The notes under the pieces: model-generated | Database searches by the model: none | Told to the model about the DNA's origin: nothing | The model's input: only the letters and a program-made list of their open reading frames with translations | Shown: positions 8,565-18,063 of the stretch, in pieces | Position numbering within the stretch: position 1 is the stretch's first letter | How the letters are laid out: each line of letters opens with the position of its first letter | Position numbers and translations under genes: made by a program | From: Oleomonas cavernae | GTDB taxonomy: Bacteria > Pseudomonadota > Alphaproteobacteria > Zavarziniales > Zavarziniaceae | Assembly (NCBI RefSeq): GCF_003590945.1 | Contig: NZ_QYUK01000011.1 | Span: 772,001-836,000 of the forward strand | DNA: 64,000 nucleotides | Direction of reading: 5' to 3'

Positions 8565-9017
8565 TCAGAAAGTCAGCCAGCGCCCGAACAAGACGAGCGG
8601 CAGGCCCAGGCCGAAATAGAAAACGGCGACGCAAAAGGCCGTCAGGCCAACGGCGAGACAGACGGCGAGAACGGCATGCATCCGCTGCGAGGCATAGGCC
8701 GTGATCAGGGCCACGAGGGCAATGGCGAGCACGAAGCCCAGGCCACGCGCGGTCAGGCCGAACACCACCGGTGCCAGCAGGACCAGCGCCAGGCCCCGCC
8801 ACGGCACCGGGGTCGAGGCCGGCGTCGCCGTACCGATGCCGCGCAGGATGATGATCGCCCCCAGCGCGACCAGCAGGCAGGACAGGATCAGCGGGAACAT
8901 CCCGGGCCCCATCTTGAGGCGGGTGCCCAGGTCGAGCCCGTTTGCCTGCAGGCCGAAGAAGGCACCGATCACGATGAAGACGAGACCGGCGCCCAAGTCC
9001 TTGCGATTGATCGTCAT
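8565..9017 (-). CDS. tctB: tripartite tricarboxylate transporter small membrane subunit, TctB family
   Basis: A 150-residue protein with four predicted membrane helices, the normal TctB topology. The opening 'DLGAGLVFIVIGAFFGLQANGLDLGT...KMGPGMFPLILSCLLVALG' is the recognised family pattern. It lies between tctC and tctA and is required with TctA to form the membrane part. A 36-bp-arm inverted repeat lies between it and tctC, which could affect relative expression. Confidence 0.92.
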   Translation of the reverse strand: MTINRKDLGAGLVFIVIGAFFGLQANGLDLGTRLKMGPGMFPLILSCLLVALGAIIILRGIGTATPASTPVPWRGLALVLLAPVVFGLTARGLGFVLAIALVALITAYASQRMHAVLAVCLAVGLTAFCVAVFYFGLGLPLVLFGRWLTF

Positions 9018-9051
9018 GCTGCGCCCCGCTTCCCCCGTTGCACTGCCACTG

Positions 9052-9132
9052 TGCGTCCTTCGACAGGCTCAGGATGAGGGGAATCTTCATGGCAGAAAGA
9101 TTTCCCTCATGGTGAGCCTGTCGAACCACGCA
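9052..9132. repeat. long imperfect inverted repeat (TTCGACAGGCTCAGGATGAGG type)
   Basis: Two 36-nt arms (9052-9087 and 9097-9132) match at about 31 of 36 positions around a 9-nt loop. The core 'TTCGACAGGCTCA..ATGAGG' is a repeat wording seen between genes in many alphaproteobacteria. It lies inside the tct operon between tctC and tctB, so the transcript would carry a long hairpin there. Confidence 0.7.
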
Positions 9133-9151
9133 ACCAGGCCGATCCCGGCCT

Positions 9152-10132
9152 TCAGTCGGCGTAGACGCCGGCCGACTGGATGACCGGTGCCCAACGGGCG
9201 ATCTCGGCCTTCAGCTTGGCTTCCAGCGCTGCCGGCGTGGCATCCGCCGCTGAAACCGGGGCGGTGCCGAGTTCGGCAAAGCGGGCGATCACCGTTTCGT
9301 CGACCAGGGCCTTCTGCAAGGCGTCTTCGAGCTTGGCGATGATCTCGGGCGCGGTGCCCTTGGGCGTGTAGATGCCGTGCCAGATGCCGAATTCGAGGCC
9401 GGGCAGGCCGGCTTCGGCCATGGTCGGCAGGTCGGGCAGGCTAGGTACCCGGGCCTTGGTGGTCACGGCATAGGCCTTGACCGTGCCCGCCTTGATCTGG
9501 CCGGTGGTGTTGGTGGTCTGGTCGCACATGAAGTCGACCTGGCCGCCCAGGAGGTCGGTCATGGCCGGGCCGGTGCCCTTGTAGGGAACCGTGGTCAGCG
9601 GCGTCTCGATCGCCTGCATGAACAGCATGCCGCACAGATGCGAGGCGGCGCCGATGCCGGCATTGGCATAGGTCACCGTATCCTTGTGCGCTTTGACATA
9701 CTCGATCAGGCCCTTGAGGTCGGTCGCCGGCATGTCCTTCTTGGCGATCATGACCATCGGCACTTCAGTCACCAGGCCGACATAGTCGAAATCTTCCAGC
9801 GGCTTGTAGGCGAGCTTGCGGTAGAGGGTGGCGCTGGTCGCCATGCCGATGTGATGCAGCAGCAGGGTGTAGCCGTCGGGGTCGGCCTTGGCCACGCGGG
9901 CCGCGCCCAGGGTGCCGCCGGCGCCGCCGACATTCTCGACGATCACCTGCTGGCCCAGCGTCTTGGTCATGGATTCCGCGACCAGCCTGGTCACGGTGTC
10001 GGTCGGGCCGCCGGCCGAGAACGGGACCACGATGGTGATCGCCCGCGAGGGATAGGTTTCGGCCTGCGCCGCGCCCAACCCGGCTGCGGCAAAGACCATG
10101 GCGGCACTGGCGGCGACGAGCCACTTCTTCAT
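9152..10132 (-). CDS. tctC: tripartite tricarboxylate transporter substrate-binding protein, TctC/BUG family
   Basis: A 326-residue periplasmic binding protein with a signal peptide (about 1-25, 'AAAGLGAAQAETYPSR'). BUG-family features are 'YPSRAITIVVPFSAGGPTDT', 'QQVIVENVGGAGGTLGAARVAKADPDGYTLL' spread over about 28-95, and 'TVPYKGTGPAMTDLLGGQVD'. It captures the ligand and delivers it to TctA/TctB encoded downstream. It is the first gene of the operon and has a GGAGGA-type ribosome-binding site just upstream. Confidence 0.95.
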   Translation of the reverse strand: MKKWLVAASAAMVFAAAGLGAAQAETYPSRAITIVVPFSAGGPTDTVTRLVAESMTKTLGQQVIVENVGGAGGTLGAARVAKADPDGYTLLLHHIGMATSATLYRKLAYKPLEDFDYVGLVTEVPMVMIAKKDMPATDLKGLIEYVKAHKDTVTYANAGIGAASHLCGMLFMQAIETPLTTVPYKGTGPAMTDLLGGQVDFMCDQTTNTTGQIKAGTVKAYAVTTKARVPSLPDLPTMAEAGLPGLEFGIWHGIYTPKGTAPEIIAKLEDALQKALVDETVIARFAELGTAPVSAADATPAALEAKLKAEIARWAPVIQSAGVYAD

Positions 10133-10234
10133 TATGTCCTCCCTTGTCGACCAGGCTTGTAACCGTCTGGTTTCGCTTAGGGAGGATAACGAGGTGGGTC
10201 GCCCTTGGCGACCGCTTTTGCCAGCGACGATAGT

Positions 10235-11179
10235 CTAAGCCGGTATCGTTGCTGAGGGCGGCAGATGGTAGGCGGCGAAGGGATCGCCGCCATAGGCCAG
10301 GACCCGCTCCTTCACGAAAGCCTCGTCGTCATCGGAGAAGTGGCGCCGCGAGGAGCCGATCTTGCCCTCGCGCACCTTGCCGCCGCTGGGGTCGCCGGAA
10401 GCGCGCTTGAGGCGCCAGTTATCGAAATAGTTGGTTATTTCATAGATTTTCATCTTTTCGAACGAACAGAAATCGACTGATTTCAGGATGTACTCGTCGA
10501 TTATCTCGGTGACCCCCATCCACTGCAGCGTAGAACGCAGTGCACCGGCGGGATCTGCATGCATCTCTTCATAGGAAAGCACATGAAATTCCGCGGCCAG
10601 GGCCCTGTTATCGTACCAGCGGCATCTGGCCGTCATGAGTTTGTCGATGCCCGTGCACGGATCGCGGATGAAGTCGTGCAGGCTGCCGTCGAAGGTCTTG
10701 TCCCGGTGGCGGGCGTGGTGATAGGCGGAAACCAGCGTGTCGCGCGGTTCGCGCACCAGCAGGATGACCCTGCGTCCCTGCCACGAGGCCGGCGCCGCGA
10801 CGACCTTGCGCGAAGGGGCGATGCCGTCGGTGAAATTTGCCCCGTTGTGCGAATAGACCAGACCGGCCGTGCCAGCCATCCGGCTCAACTCATCGAGTTG
10901 AAAGGCCTGTTGTTCGGGAACCCCGCAAAGCTGACACAAGTAATGGCCGAGGAGGACGCGGTGCCATGTCCTGCCCGATTTTGGAAAGGAAATGAGAAAA
11001 GTGTCGGCTGCATTCCGGTCGGCAACGAATTGCCGCCAGTAGGCGCGTTCGATGCGTCGGGCCCGAAATTTTCCGCTGATGTATTCGGGAATTGCTGCAA
11101 GGTCCATGTCGCTGAATATTCCAAGACCGTTGTGGGCGAGCAGGGGCATCGGCCCGCCGCTCGCCACGACGAAACCCAT
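10235..11179 (-). CDS. sulfotransferase domain protein
   Basis: A protein of up to 314 residues of the cytosolic sulfotransferase fold, using PAPS as donor. The 5'-phosphosulfate loop is 'FPKSGRTWHR' (about 65-74), the 3'-phosphate motif is 'REPRDTLVSAYHH', and the C-terminal 'KVREGKIGSSRRHFS' matches the RxGxxG PAPS motif. The acceptor is unknown. The start is uncertain: ATGs at 11179, 11149 and 11107 are possible and none has a clear ribosome-binding site. A stretch near 10400-10510 is visibly more AT-rich than the flanks, which would fit acquisition by transfer. It has no operon partner. Confidence 0.85.
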   Translation of the reverse strand: MGFVVASGGPMPLLAHNGLGIFSDMDLAAIPEYISGKFRARRIERAYWRQFVADRNAADTFLISFPKSGRTWHRVLLGHYLCQLCGVPEQQAFQLDELSRMAGTAGLVYSHNGANFTDGIAPSRKVVAAPASWQGRRVILLVREPRDTLVSAYHHARHRDKTFDGSLHDFIRDPCTGIDKLMTARCRWYDNRALAAEFHVLSYEEMHADPAGALRSTLQWMGVTEIIDEYILKSVDFCSFEKMKIYEITNYFDNWRLKRASGDPSGGKVREGKIGSSRRHFSDDDEAFVKERVLAYGGDPFAAYHLPPSATIPA

Positions 11180-11334
11180 GTCTTTTGGTGATGCAGGTGG
11201 TCGCCGGGGCTAGTTGCCGGCTGAATCCTGGTCGCTGGAAATGGTCATCGTCGAGGCTCCGTCTGGGGTTGCCTCGGAAGAACGCACCAGGATTGTCGTT
11301 CCTTCGCCGTCAGGCGACAAAAAACGGCCGCCGC

Positions 11335-11967
11335 TCAGACCCGGATCGCGGGCGTCGTCGCCTTGAAGCTCTCGCGCCCGGCAATGCCGTGGAACCAGCG
11401 CTTGAGCGTGGGATACATGTCGAGGGCTTCCTCGCCTTCGGGCGTCTTCTCGATCCAGTAGATGAGCGGGGCCAGGAACAGGTCGGCCAGGGTCATGGTC
11501 CCGCCGGCGAGGTAGCGGCTGCGGCACAGGATCTCGTCGATTACGCCCAGTTGCTCGCGCATGATGGCGCTGTGTTCGCTGATGACGTCCTCGTTCGGCA
11601 GTTGCCCGTCCAGGGGGGCGACCAGCCGCTGGGTCACCAGGCCCGTGATCATGCTGTCGTAGAGATAGTCCGAGGTGGCGCTGATCCATTGATCCATGCG
11701 CGCCGTTTCGAAACTGTCGGCGGGTTGCAGCGACGGCCCCGGCAGTTCGCGGTCGAGGTAGCGGGCGATGGCGAGTGATTCGTAAATCACCACGCCGCGG
11801 TAGCGCATCACCGGGACCCGGGCGAAAGGATGGCGCACGCCGTCCAGCACGCCGCCGGGAATCATTTCGAAGAAGTCGTGATCCTGGCCCTTTTCCGCGC
11901 AGACCATGCGAATGGTCCAGCAGTAGGTGCTGGTGGGTATCCCGAAGATCTGGGGCCGATCGGACAT
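11335..11967 (-). CDS. glutathione S-transferase family protein
   Basis: A 210-residue GST. The N-terminal thioredoxin-like domain (about 1-80) contains 'GIPTSTYCWTIRMVCAEKG', 'ARVPVMRYRGVVIYESLAIARYLD' (cis-Pro and the Glu-Ser glutathione contact). The C-terminal helical domain includes 'YLAGGTMTLADLFLAP'. The ATG at 11967 is preferred because GAGGAG lies 5-10 nt before it. The ATG six codons upstream lacks a site. It stands alone, between a sulfotransferase and a gamma-carbonic anhydrase gene. Confidence 0.88.
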   Translation of the reverse strand: MSDRPQIFGIPTSTYCWTIRMVCAEKGQDHDFFEMIPGGVLDGVRHPFARVPVMRYRGVVIYESLAIARYLDRELPGPSLQPADSFETARMDQWISATSDYLYDSMITGLVTQRLVAPLDGQLPNEDVISEHSAIMREQLGVIDEILCRSRYLAGGTMTLADLFLAPLIYWIEKTPEGEEALDMYPTLKRWFHGIAGRESFKATTPAIRV

Positions 11968-12024
11968 GCAGCGCTCCTCCCTCAACCCGCAATAGATGGG
12001 GAAGGTCGAGGGCCGAAAAAGGGG

Positions 12025-12549
12025 TTACGTCGAAACGGGGGCAAGATCGCGGGCAAAGCGGTGGGCATTTTCGACGTAATGCAGGGCCTGCATGGTCAGA
12101 ATCTGTGTCTGCGCCTCGGAAACCTGGCGGATGATCCGGCCGGGACTGCCCATGACCAGCGAGCCGTCGGGGATTTCCTTGCCCTCGCCGATCAGGCTGT
12201 TGGCGCCGATGATGCAGTTGCGGCCGATCCTGGCATTGTTGAGGATCACCGAATTGATGCCGATCAGCGTGTTGTCGCCGATCGTGCAGCCATGCAGCAT
12301 GACCTTGTGGCCGACGGTGACATGGCTGCCCACGGTCAAGGGCACGCCGTCGTCGGTGTGCAGGACCGAGCCGTCCTGGATGTTGGTGTTCTCGCCGATG
12401 ACGATGGGGTCGTTGTCGCCGCGCAGCACGGCGTTGAACCAGATGCTGGCATTGCGCTTGAGAATGATCGAGCCGATCACGATCGCGCTGGGCGCAATCC
12501 AGACGCCCTCCTCGCAGACCACCTCACGCGTGCCCAACCGGTAGATCAT
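12025..12549 (-). CDS. gamma-carbonic anhydrase family protein
   Basis: A 174-residue left-handed beta-helix protein. Hexapeptide repeats run from about 15 to 140 ('[21 protein letters not shown]', '[18 protein letters not shown]', '[21 protein letters not shown]'). The three metal-binding His are visible in 'SVLHTD', '[10 protein letters not shown]'. Relatives are trimeric Zn/Fe enzymes or the YrdA/PaaY-type group, so CO2 hydration is likely but not proven. The ATG at 12549 gives the standard family length. The longer open frame upstream is noise over nrsF. Confidence 0.93.
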   Translation of the reverse strand: MIYRLGTREVVCEEGVWIAPSAIVIGSIILKRNASIWFNAVLRGDNDPIVIGENTNIQDGSVLHTDDGVPLTVGSHVTVGHKVMLHGCTIGDNTLIGINSVILNNARIGRNCIIGANSLIGEGKEIPDGSLVMGSPGRIIRQVSEAQTQILTMQALHYVENAHRFARDLAPVST

Positions 12550-12623
12550 CGTTTGCCACCCCCGAAATTCGTGGCGGCAGCATGCCCCGGCTGCCCCGCC
12601 CGGCGCAATCTCGGCGTAGGGCT

Positions 12624-13310
12624 TCAAGCCTGGCCGCGGACAGGCCGGGCGGTGCGCTGCAACAGGCGCGCGCCGATGAGGCGGGTCATCAGGATCACGA
12701 TCAGGGTCGACCCGCCGTGCCACAGCAGGATCATGATCGTCGCGTCGAGCTCGTGATAGAAGCTGAGGCCGGTCGCCGACAGGGCGGCGACACCCAGGGC
12801 GCCCATGGTCATGGTCTCCAGCGGCCGGAAGGCCGTGGCGTAGCGCAGCGCCCAGCCCAGCAGCAGGCCCAGGGGCACGCTGGTCCCCACGATGGTCAGG
12901 AAGCAGCCGAAGCTGGTGCCCAGCTTGAAGCCGTCCGGGCCGCGCTCGATCCAATCGGTCAGGCAGCCGTAGCCGATCGAGAGGGCCCACAGCGCCAGGG
13001 CGGGCAGGGGCAGCAGGGACCAGTTCGGCGACCGGTCGGGCAGGCTGATCATGAAGGCCGCGACGATCGCCGTCACGCCGCTCGCCAGGCTCGCCAGGAT
13101 TTGCAGGGCGAGTTTCGTCTCGACCAGCTTGGCCCACATGTGGTGGAAGCCGTGCGCTTCGTTCAGGCCGTGGAACGCGGCGGTCGCGGCGATGACGACG
13201 ACGGCGCCGAGCAGCCAGAGGCAGGCACGGCGCAAAGGCGGCGACAGGCGTCGCACGGGCTTTGCCTGCCGCGTCAGTTCCTCGATCAGTCGGTCGGTCT
13301 CCACCGTCAC
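12624..13310 (-). CDS. nrsF: NrsF-type membrane anti-sigma factor (DUF1109)
   Basis: A 228-residue inner-membrane protein with six predicted helices and a short cytosolic N-terminus ('[20 protein letters not shown]') that in this family holds the partner ECF sigma factor. '[14 protein letters not shown]' and '[11 protein letters not shown]' carry conserved Cys residues that in the Caulobacter NrsF family are implicated in metal or redox sensing. It lies 17 bp downstream of the ECF sigma gene and opposite the bufferin operon, as in known SigF-NrsF loci. The symbol is assigned by family and context. Confidence 0.88.
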   Translation of the reverse strand: MTVETDRLIEELTRQAKPVRRLSPPLRRACLWLLGAVVVIAATAAFHGLNEAHGFHHMWAKLVETKLALQILASLASGVTAIVAAFMISLPDRSPNWSLLPLPALALWALSIGYGCLTDWIERGPDGFKLGTSFGCFLTIVGTSVPLGLLLGWALRYATAFRPLETMTMGALGVAALSATGLSFYHELDATIMILLWHGGSTLIVILMTRLIGARLLQRTARPVRGQA

Positions 13311-13327
13311 GTCAATGGTTCCTAGCC

Positions 13328-13900
13328 TTACTCGTCAACCGCCCGCCCGCCCGACAGGGCGGCGCGCAACGCCTTGTACGCCCGGTGCCCGGCAACCTTC
13401 AGGGCCCCCACCGACATGCCGCTGACGGCCGAAGCCTCCTTCAGCGACAGGTCCTGAAACTTCAACAGCTCTACTGCACGCCGCTGCCCTTCGGGAAGGG
13501 CCGCCACCGCCGCATGCAGGGCGGCGTGGTCGGGCTCCTCCGCAGGTTGGTTCGCCGCGGCGGTCGTAAAGGTTTCGTCATCCGGCGCGACCACGACCTC
13601 GCGGCCGTCGCGCCGGATCAGGCCGCGCAGGCGATCGATGATCCGGCGCCTGGCAATGGCGACCAGCCAGGGGCGAAACGGCCTCGCGGGATCGTAGGTG
13701 TGGCGCACCCGGTGAATGGTCAGGAGGATTTCCTGCACCACGTCTTCGACTTCGCCGGCGTCGCGCAGATAGCGCCGGACCTGGCGCCGCAGATAGGGCG
13801 TGACGGTGCGCAGCAGCGATGCATAGGCCCGCTGGTCGCCGTTCTGGGCCGCGGCCATCAGCTCGGCCAGGACTGCACCGTCATCCGCCGGATCGCTCAT
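13328..13900 (-). CDS. sigF: ECF RNA polymerase sigma factor, SigF-like
   Basis: A 190-residue ECF sigma factor. Region 2 (about 15-90) has '[43 protein letters not shown]' in pieces, and region 4 (about 125-180) has '[35 protein letters not shown]'. It is followed by nrsF, its presumed membrane antagonist, and divergent from bufABCD, the expected target. The start at 13900 was chosen because upstream in-frame codons are not family-like. A GTAACC/CGAA promoter in the intergenic region faces the bufA side only, and I saw no equivalent facing sigF. Confidence 0.92.
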   Translation of the reverse strand: MSDPADDGAVLAELMAAAQNGDQRAYASLLRTVTPYLRRQVRRYLRDAGEVEDVVQEILLTIHRVRHTYDPARPFRPWLVAIARRRIIDRLRGLIRRDGREVVVAPDDETFTTAAANQPAEEPDHAALHAAVAALPEGQRRAVELLKFQDLSLKEASAVSGMSVGALKVAGHRAYKALRAALSGGRAVDE

Positions 13901-13975
13901 CCGCTGGAAATCCCCCGTCGCCGTCGCGACTCGCTGGACACAATAGCGCCAAAGCATGGCAATTCGAGAGCCGGT

Positions 13976-14000
13976 GTAACCTCTGCGCTTTACCGGCGAA
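13976..14000 (+). promoter_or_regulatory. predicted SigF-dependent promoter of the bufferin operon
   Basis: GTAACC (13976-13981) and CGAA (13997-14000) are separated by 15 nt, about 85 bp ahead of the bufA start. The Caulobacter SigF regulon uses a GTAACC -35 and CGAA -10 type promoter, from general knowledge. The match, its direction and the divergent sigF-nrsF pair agree. Confidence 0.7.
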
Positions 14001-14085
14001 CCAGTTGACGAGGCCGGTTGTTGTTGGCCATTCGGCCGCCGGCGCCTCGCCGCTTCTGCAAGCCATTGAAATCAGGGGAAGAAAA

Positions 14086-15970
<1,885 letters not shown>

Positions 15971-15992
15971 AATCCGGGGAGGGGACGAGATC

Positions 15993-16478
15993 ATGACGAT
16001 GAGCGATACGGGCGGCGTGCGGGCCGGCGGCGGCCTGCGCGAGGCGGCCGCCACCGCCGGGGTGGTTCTGCTGCCCCTGGGGCTGCTGGCATTGCGGTTG
16101 GGGGTGGGCCTGGTGTTCTGGAAATCGGCCAGCACCCGGTTCGATGGTTTCGGCTTGAGCGACAGCGCCATCAGCCTGTTTGCCGAAATTTACAAGGTGC
16201 CGCTGCTGCCGCCTGAAATCGCGGCCTATCTCGGCACGGCGGCCGAGGCGACGGGGGCCTGGCTGCTGTTCCTGGGCCTGTTCACGCGCTTTGGCGCCGT
16301 CATCCTGCTGGGCGTCACCATGATGATCCAGCTCGTGGTGCCGTTCACCGGCGACGGCATCGCCTTCAATGCCGTCGAGTTCTGCCTGTGGGGCGGTGCC
16401 CTGCTGGTGCTGCTGGTCCAGGGGGGCGGGACCTTGTCGGCCGATCGGCTGTTGTCCTTTGTGTTCGGGCGGCACTGA
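15993..16478 (+). CDS. bufD: DoxX family membrane protein (BufD)
   Basis: A 161-residue DoxX-type protein with four predicted helices (about 20-45, 75-100, 105-125, 130-150). Family wording includes 'LRLGVGLVFWKSASTRFDGFG', with TGAWLLFLGLFTRFGAVILL in the third segment. DoxX members regularly end bufferin operons, although the role there is unknown. A GGGGAGGGGA ribosome-binding site precedes the ATG at 15993. It lies 22 bp after bufC in the same direction, so it should be part of the SigF-driven operon. Confidence 0.88.
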   Translation: MTMSDTGGVRAGGGLREAAATAGVVLLPLGLLALRLGVGLVFWKSASTRFDGFGLSDSAISLFAEIYKVPLLPPEIAAYLGTAAEATGAWLLFLGLFTRFGAVILLGVTMMIQLVVPFTGDGIAFNAVEFCLWGGALLVLLVQGGGTLSADRLLSFVFGRH

Positions 16479-16515
16479 TCTGCTAGTATCGCCGCCGACA
16501 CGCAGGATCGAGGCG

Positions 16516-17040
16516 ATGCCGAAAGTGTGGGCGACGATAGGCTTGGCGGCGGCCTTCGGGCTGGTCGCGGGGGCGCCGGGGACGGCCTTCGCCGACACAC
16601 CGGCCGCCGTGCCGGCGCAAGGGCCCGCGCCGTCGCCGCTGCCGCCCTTGGAAAGCCGCGAGATCGCCACCCGGCCGTCGCCCAAATCGCCCCAAGACCT
16701 GTTGTTGCCCGGCGAAACGCTGCACCGGCGCTGGGCCGACCCCACTCAGCCCGACGCCCCGGGCAAGCCGCCGTCGGCGGCACGGCCGGCACCATCGCGG
16801 TCCGCCGCCGTTCTGCCGCCGCCGGTGCGTGTCACGCCGATGCCCGCGGCGCCCGCCGCACCGGTGGTCGCCGCCCCGATAAGGCCGGCCAGGCCGGCAC
16901 CGGCCGCGGCCGTGCCGCCGCGCAAAAAGGGCCAGGGGCCTGCGCCCGTGCTTCGGCTGGGCCCCGCGAACTGCGGCGGGCAGTATTTCCTGGACGGCGT
17001 GGCGGTGGATGCCATGGGACGGCCCTGCGCCGGCTTCTAG
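16516..17040 (+). CDS. secreted proline/alanine-rich hypothetical protein
   Basis: A 174-residue protein I do not recognise. It has a signal peptide (about 1-27, 'GAPGTAFA-DTP'), a long low-complexity Pro/Ala/Arg region (about 28-140) and a short C-terminal domain with two Cys ('GPANCGGQYFLDGVAVDAMGRPCAGF') that could form a disulphide. It lies 37 bp after bufD in the same direction and may be carried on the buf transcript, but it is not a known bufferin-operon member. The start is the ATG at 16516, and the longer open frame overlaps bufD. Confidence 0.6.
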   Translation: MPKVWATIGLAAAFGLVAGAPGTAFADTPAAVPAQGPAPSPLPPLESREIATRPSPKSPQDLLLPGETLHRRWADPTQPDAPGKPPSAARPAPSRSAAVLPPPVRVTPMPAAPAAPVVAAPIRPARPAPAAAVPPRKKGQGPAPVLRLGPANCGGQYFLDGVAVDAMGRPCAGF

Positions 17041-17135
17041 CCCCGCCGGTGTCAGACTGTTGTCGTGCGACTGGACGAGCGCGCGCCGGGGTGCGACAAG
17101 CTGTTGATGTCTTTGTCGGATTCCGGGGGTAAGGC

Positions 17136-17843
17136 GTGGCTTCCAAAGAACAATCGGGTGTTCGCCGAAAGAAAGCTGCAGATAAGCCCGAGACCCAGCC
17201 GTGGGGCAATCCCGGGGCTTGGAAGGTTGACGAGGCGGTCCAGGCCAAGGTTCCGGCAGGGCCGCGGGTCGACGGGCGGGTGGCGCGGTCGCACCGTACC
17301 CGCGCGGCGGTGCTCGACGCCCTGATCGCCCTGCTCGAGGAGGGCCATTTCAAGCCGCCCGCCAAGGTCATCGCCGAGCGCTCGGGCGTGTCCACCCGCT
17401 CGATCTTTCAGCATTTTCCCGATCTCGAGACCCTGTTTTCGGCGGCGGTCCAGCGCGAGGTGAACCGCTTCGCGCCGCTGGTCCAGCCGATCCGGCCCGA
17501 TGCCACGCTGGCGGTGCGCCAGAACGCCCTGATCAAGCAGCGCTTCGACCTGTTCGAGCGGGCCGGCAACATCTGGCGCGCCGGCTTGCTGGAAGAACCG
17601 ATTTCGACCACGCTGCAAACCACCTATCGGCATCTGGAACATATCTTCCGGGTGCAGATCGAGGTCACCTTCAAGGCCGAACTGGCCTCGCTGCGCCCGC
17701 CGCGGCGCAAGATCGTGATCCGGCAGATCGCGGCCGTCACCGGCTTCCACGCCTGGTATGCCCTGCGTCGGGCCGAAGACCTCGAGGTTTCCCCGGCGCA
17801 GGCCGCCATGACGCAGGTCTTCCTGGCCCTGCTGCCAGAATGA
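17136..17843 (+). CDS. TetR/AcrR family transcriptional regulator
   Basis: A 235-residue regulator starting at GTG 17136. A basic N-terminal extension of about 45 residues precedes the helix-turn-helix domain (about 50-100: 'SHRTRAAVLDALIALLEEGHFKPPAKVIAERSGVS...FQHFPDLETLF', pieces quoted). The C-terminal ligand domain is helical and unassigned. It is 220 bp upstream of an RND/MMPL exporter gene in the same direction, which it plausibly controls. Confidence 0.85.
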   Translation: MASKEQSGVRRKKAADKPETQPWGNPGAWKVDEAVQAKVPAGPRVDGRVARSHRTRAAVLDALIALLEEGHFKPPAKVIAERSGVSTRSIFQHFPDLETLFSAAVQREVNRFAPLVQPIRPDATLAVRQNALIKQRFDLFERAGNIWRAGLLEEPISTTLQTTYRHLEHIFRVQIEVTFKAELASLRPPRRKIVIRQIAAVTGFHAWYALRRAEDLEVSPAQAAMTQVFLALLPE

Positions 17844-17918
17844 CGCCGGTGTCGCAGCGTCAAGCAGGCGAATTCGTGAAAACGTCGGATTTCCGCGCCA
17901 AAGCTGCGGTGATCATCG

Positions 17919-17947
17919 TTGACGCGGCAAGCGGTGCGGCCTAAGAG
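17919..17947 (+). promoter_or_regulatory. possible sigma-70-type promoter for the exporter gene
   Basis: TTGACG (17919-17924), a 17-nt spacer and TAAGAG (17942-17947), located about 115 bp before the exporter start. The -35 is good and the -10 weak, so this is tentative. The rest of the 220-bp gap 17844-18063 shows no gene. Confidence 0.3.
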
Positions 17948-18063
17948 CGTTGGGATTACGGGGTTAGTTGCGCTCCAATAACGAATGTGACACTTGGGAC
18001 CGAACCGCATCGCGGTCGGCGTTAAAGATAACCGGCAACGACCGGCGGGGAAGGGGAGCCTTG

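Noticed and set aside
10158-10175. Second SigF-like GTAACC near the tctC start
   Set aside because: No CGAA occurs at a suitable distance, and the tct genes have no link to metal stress.
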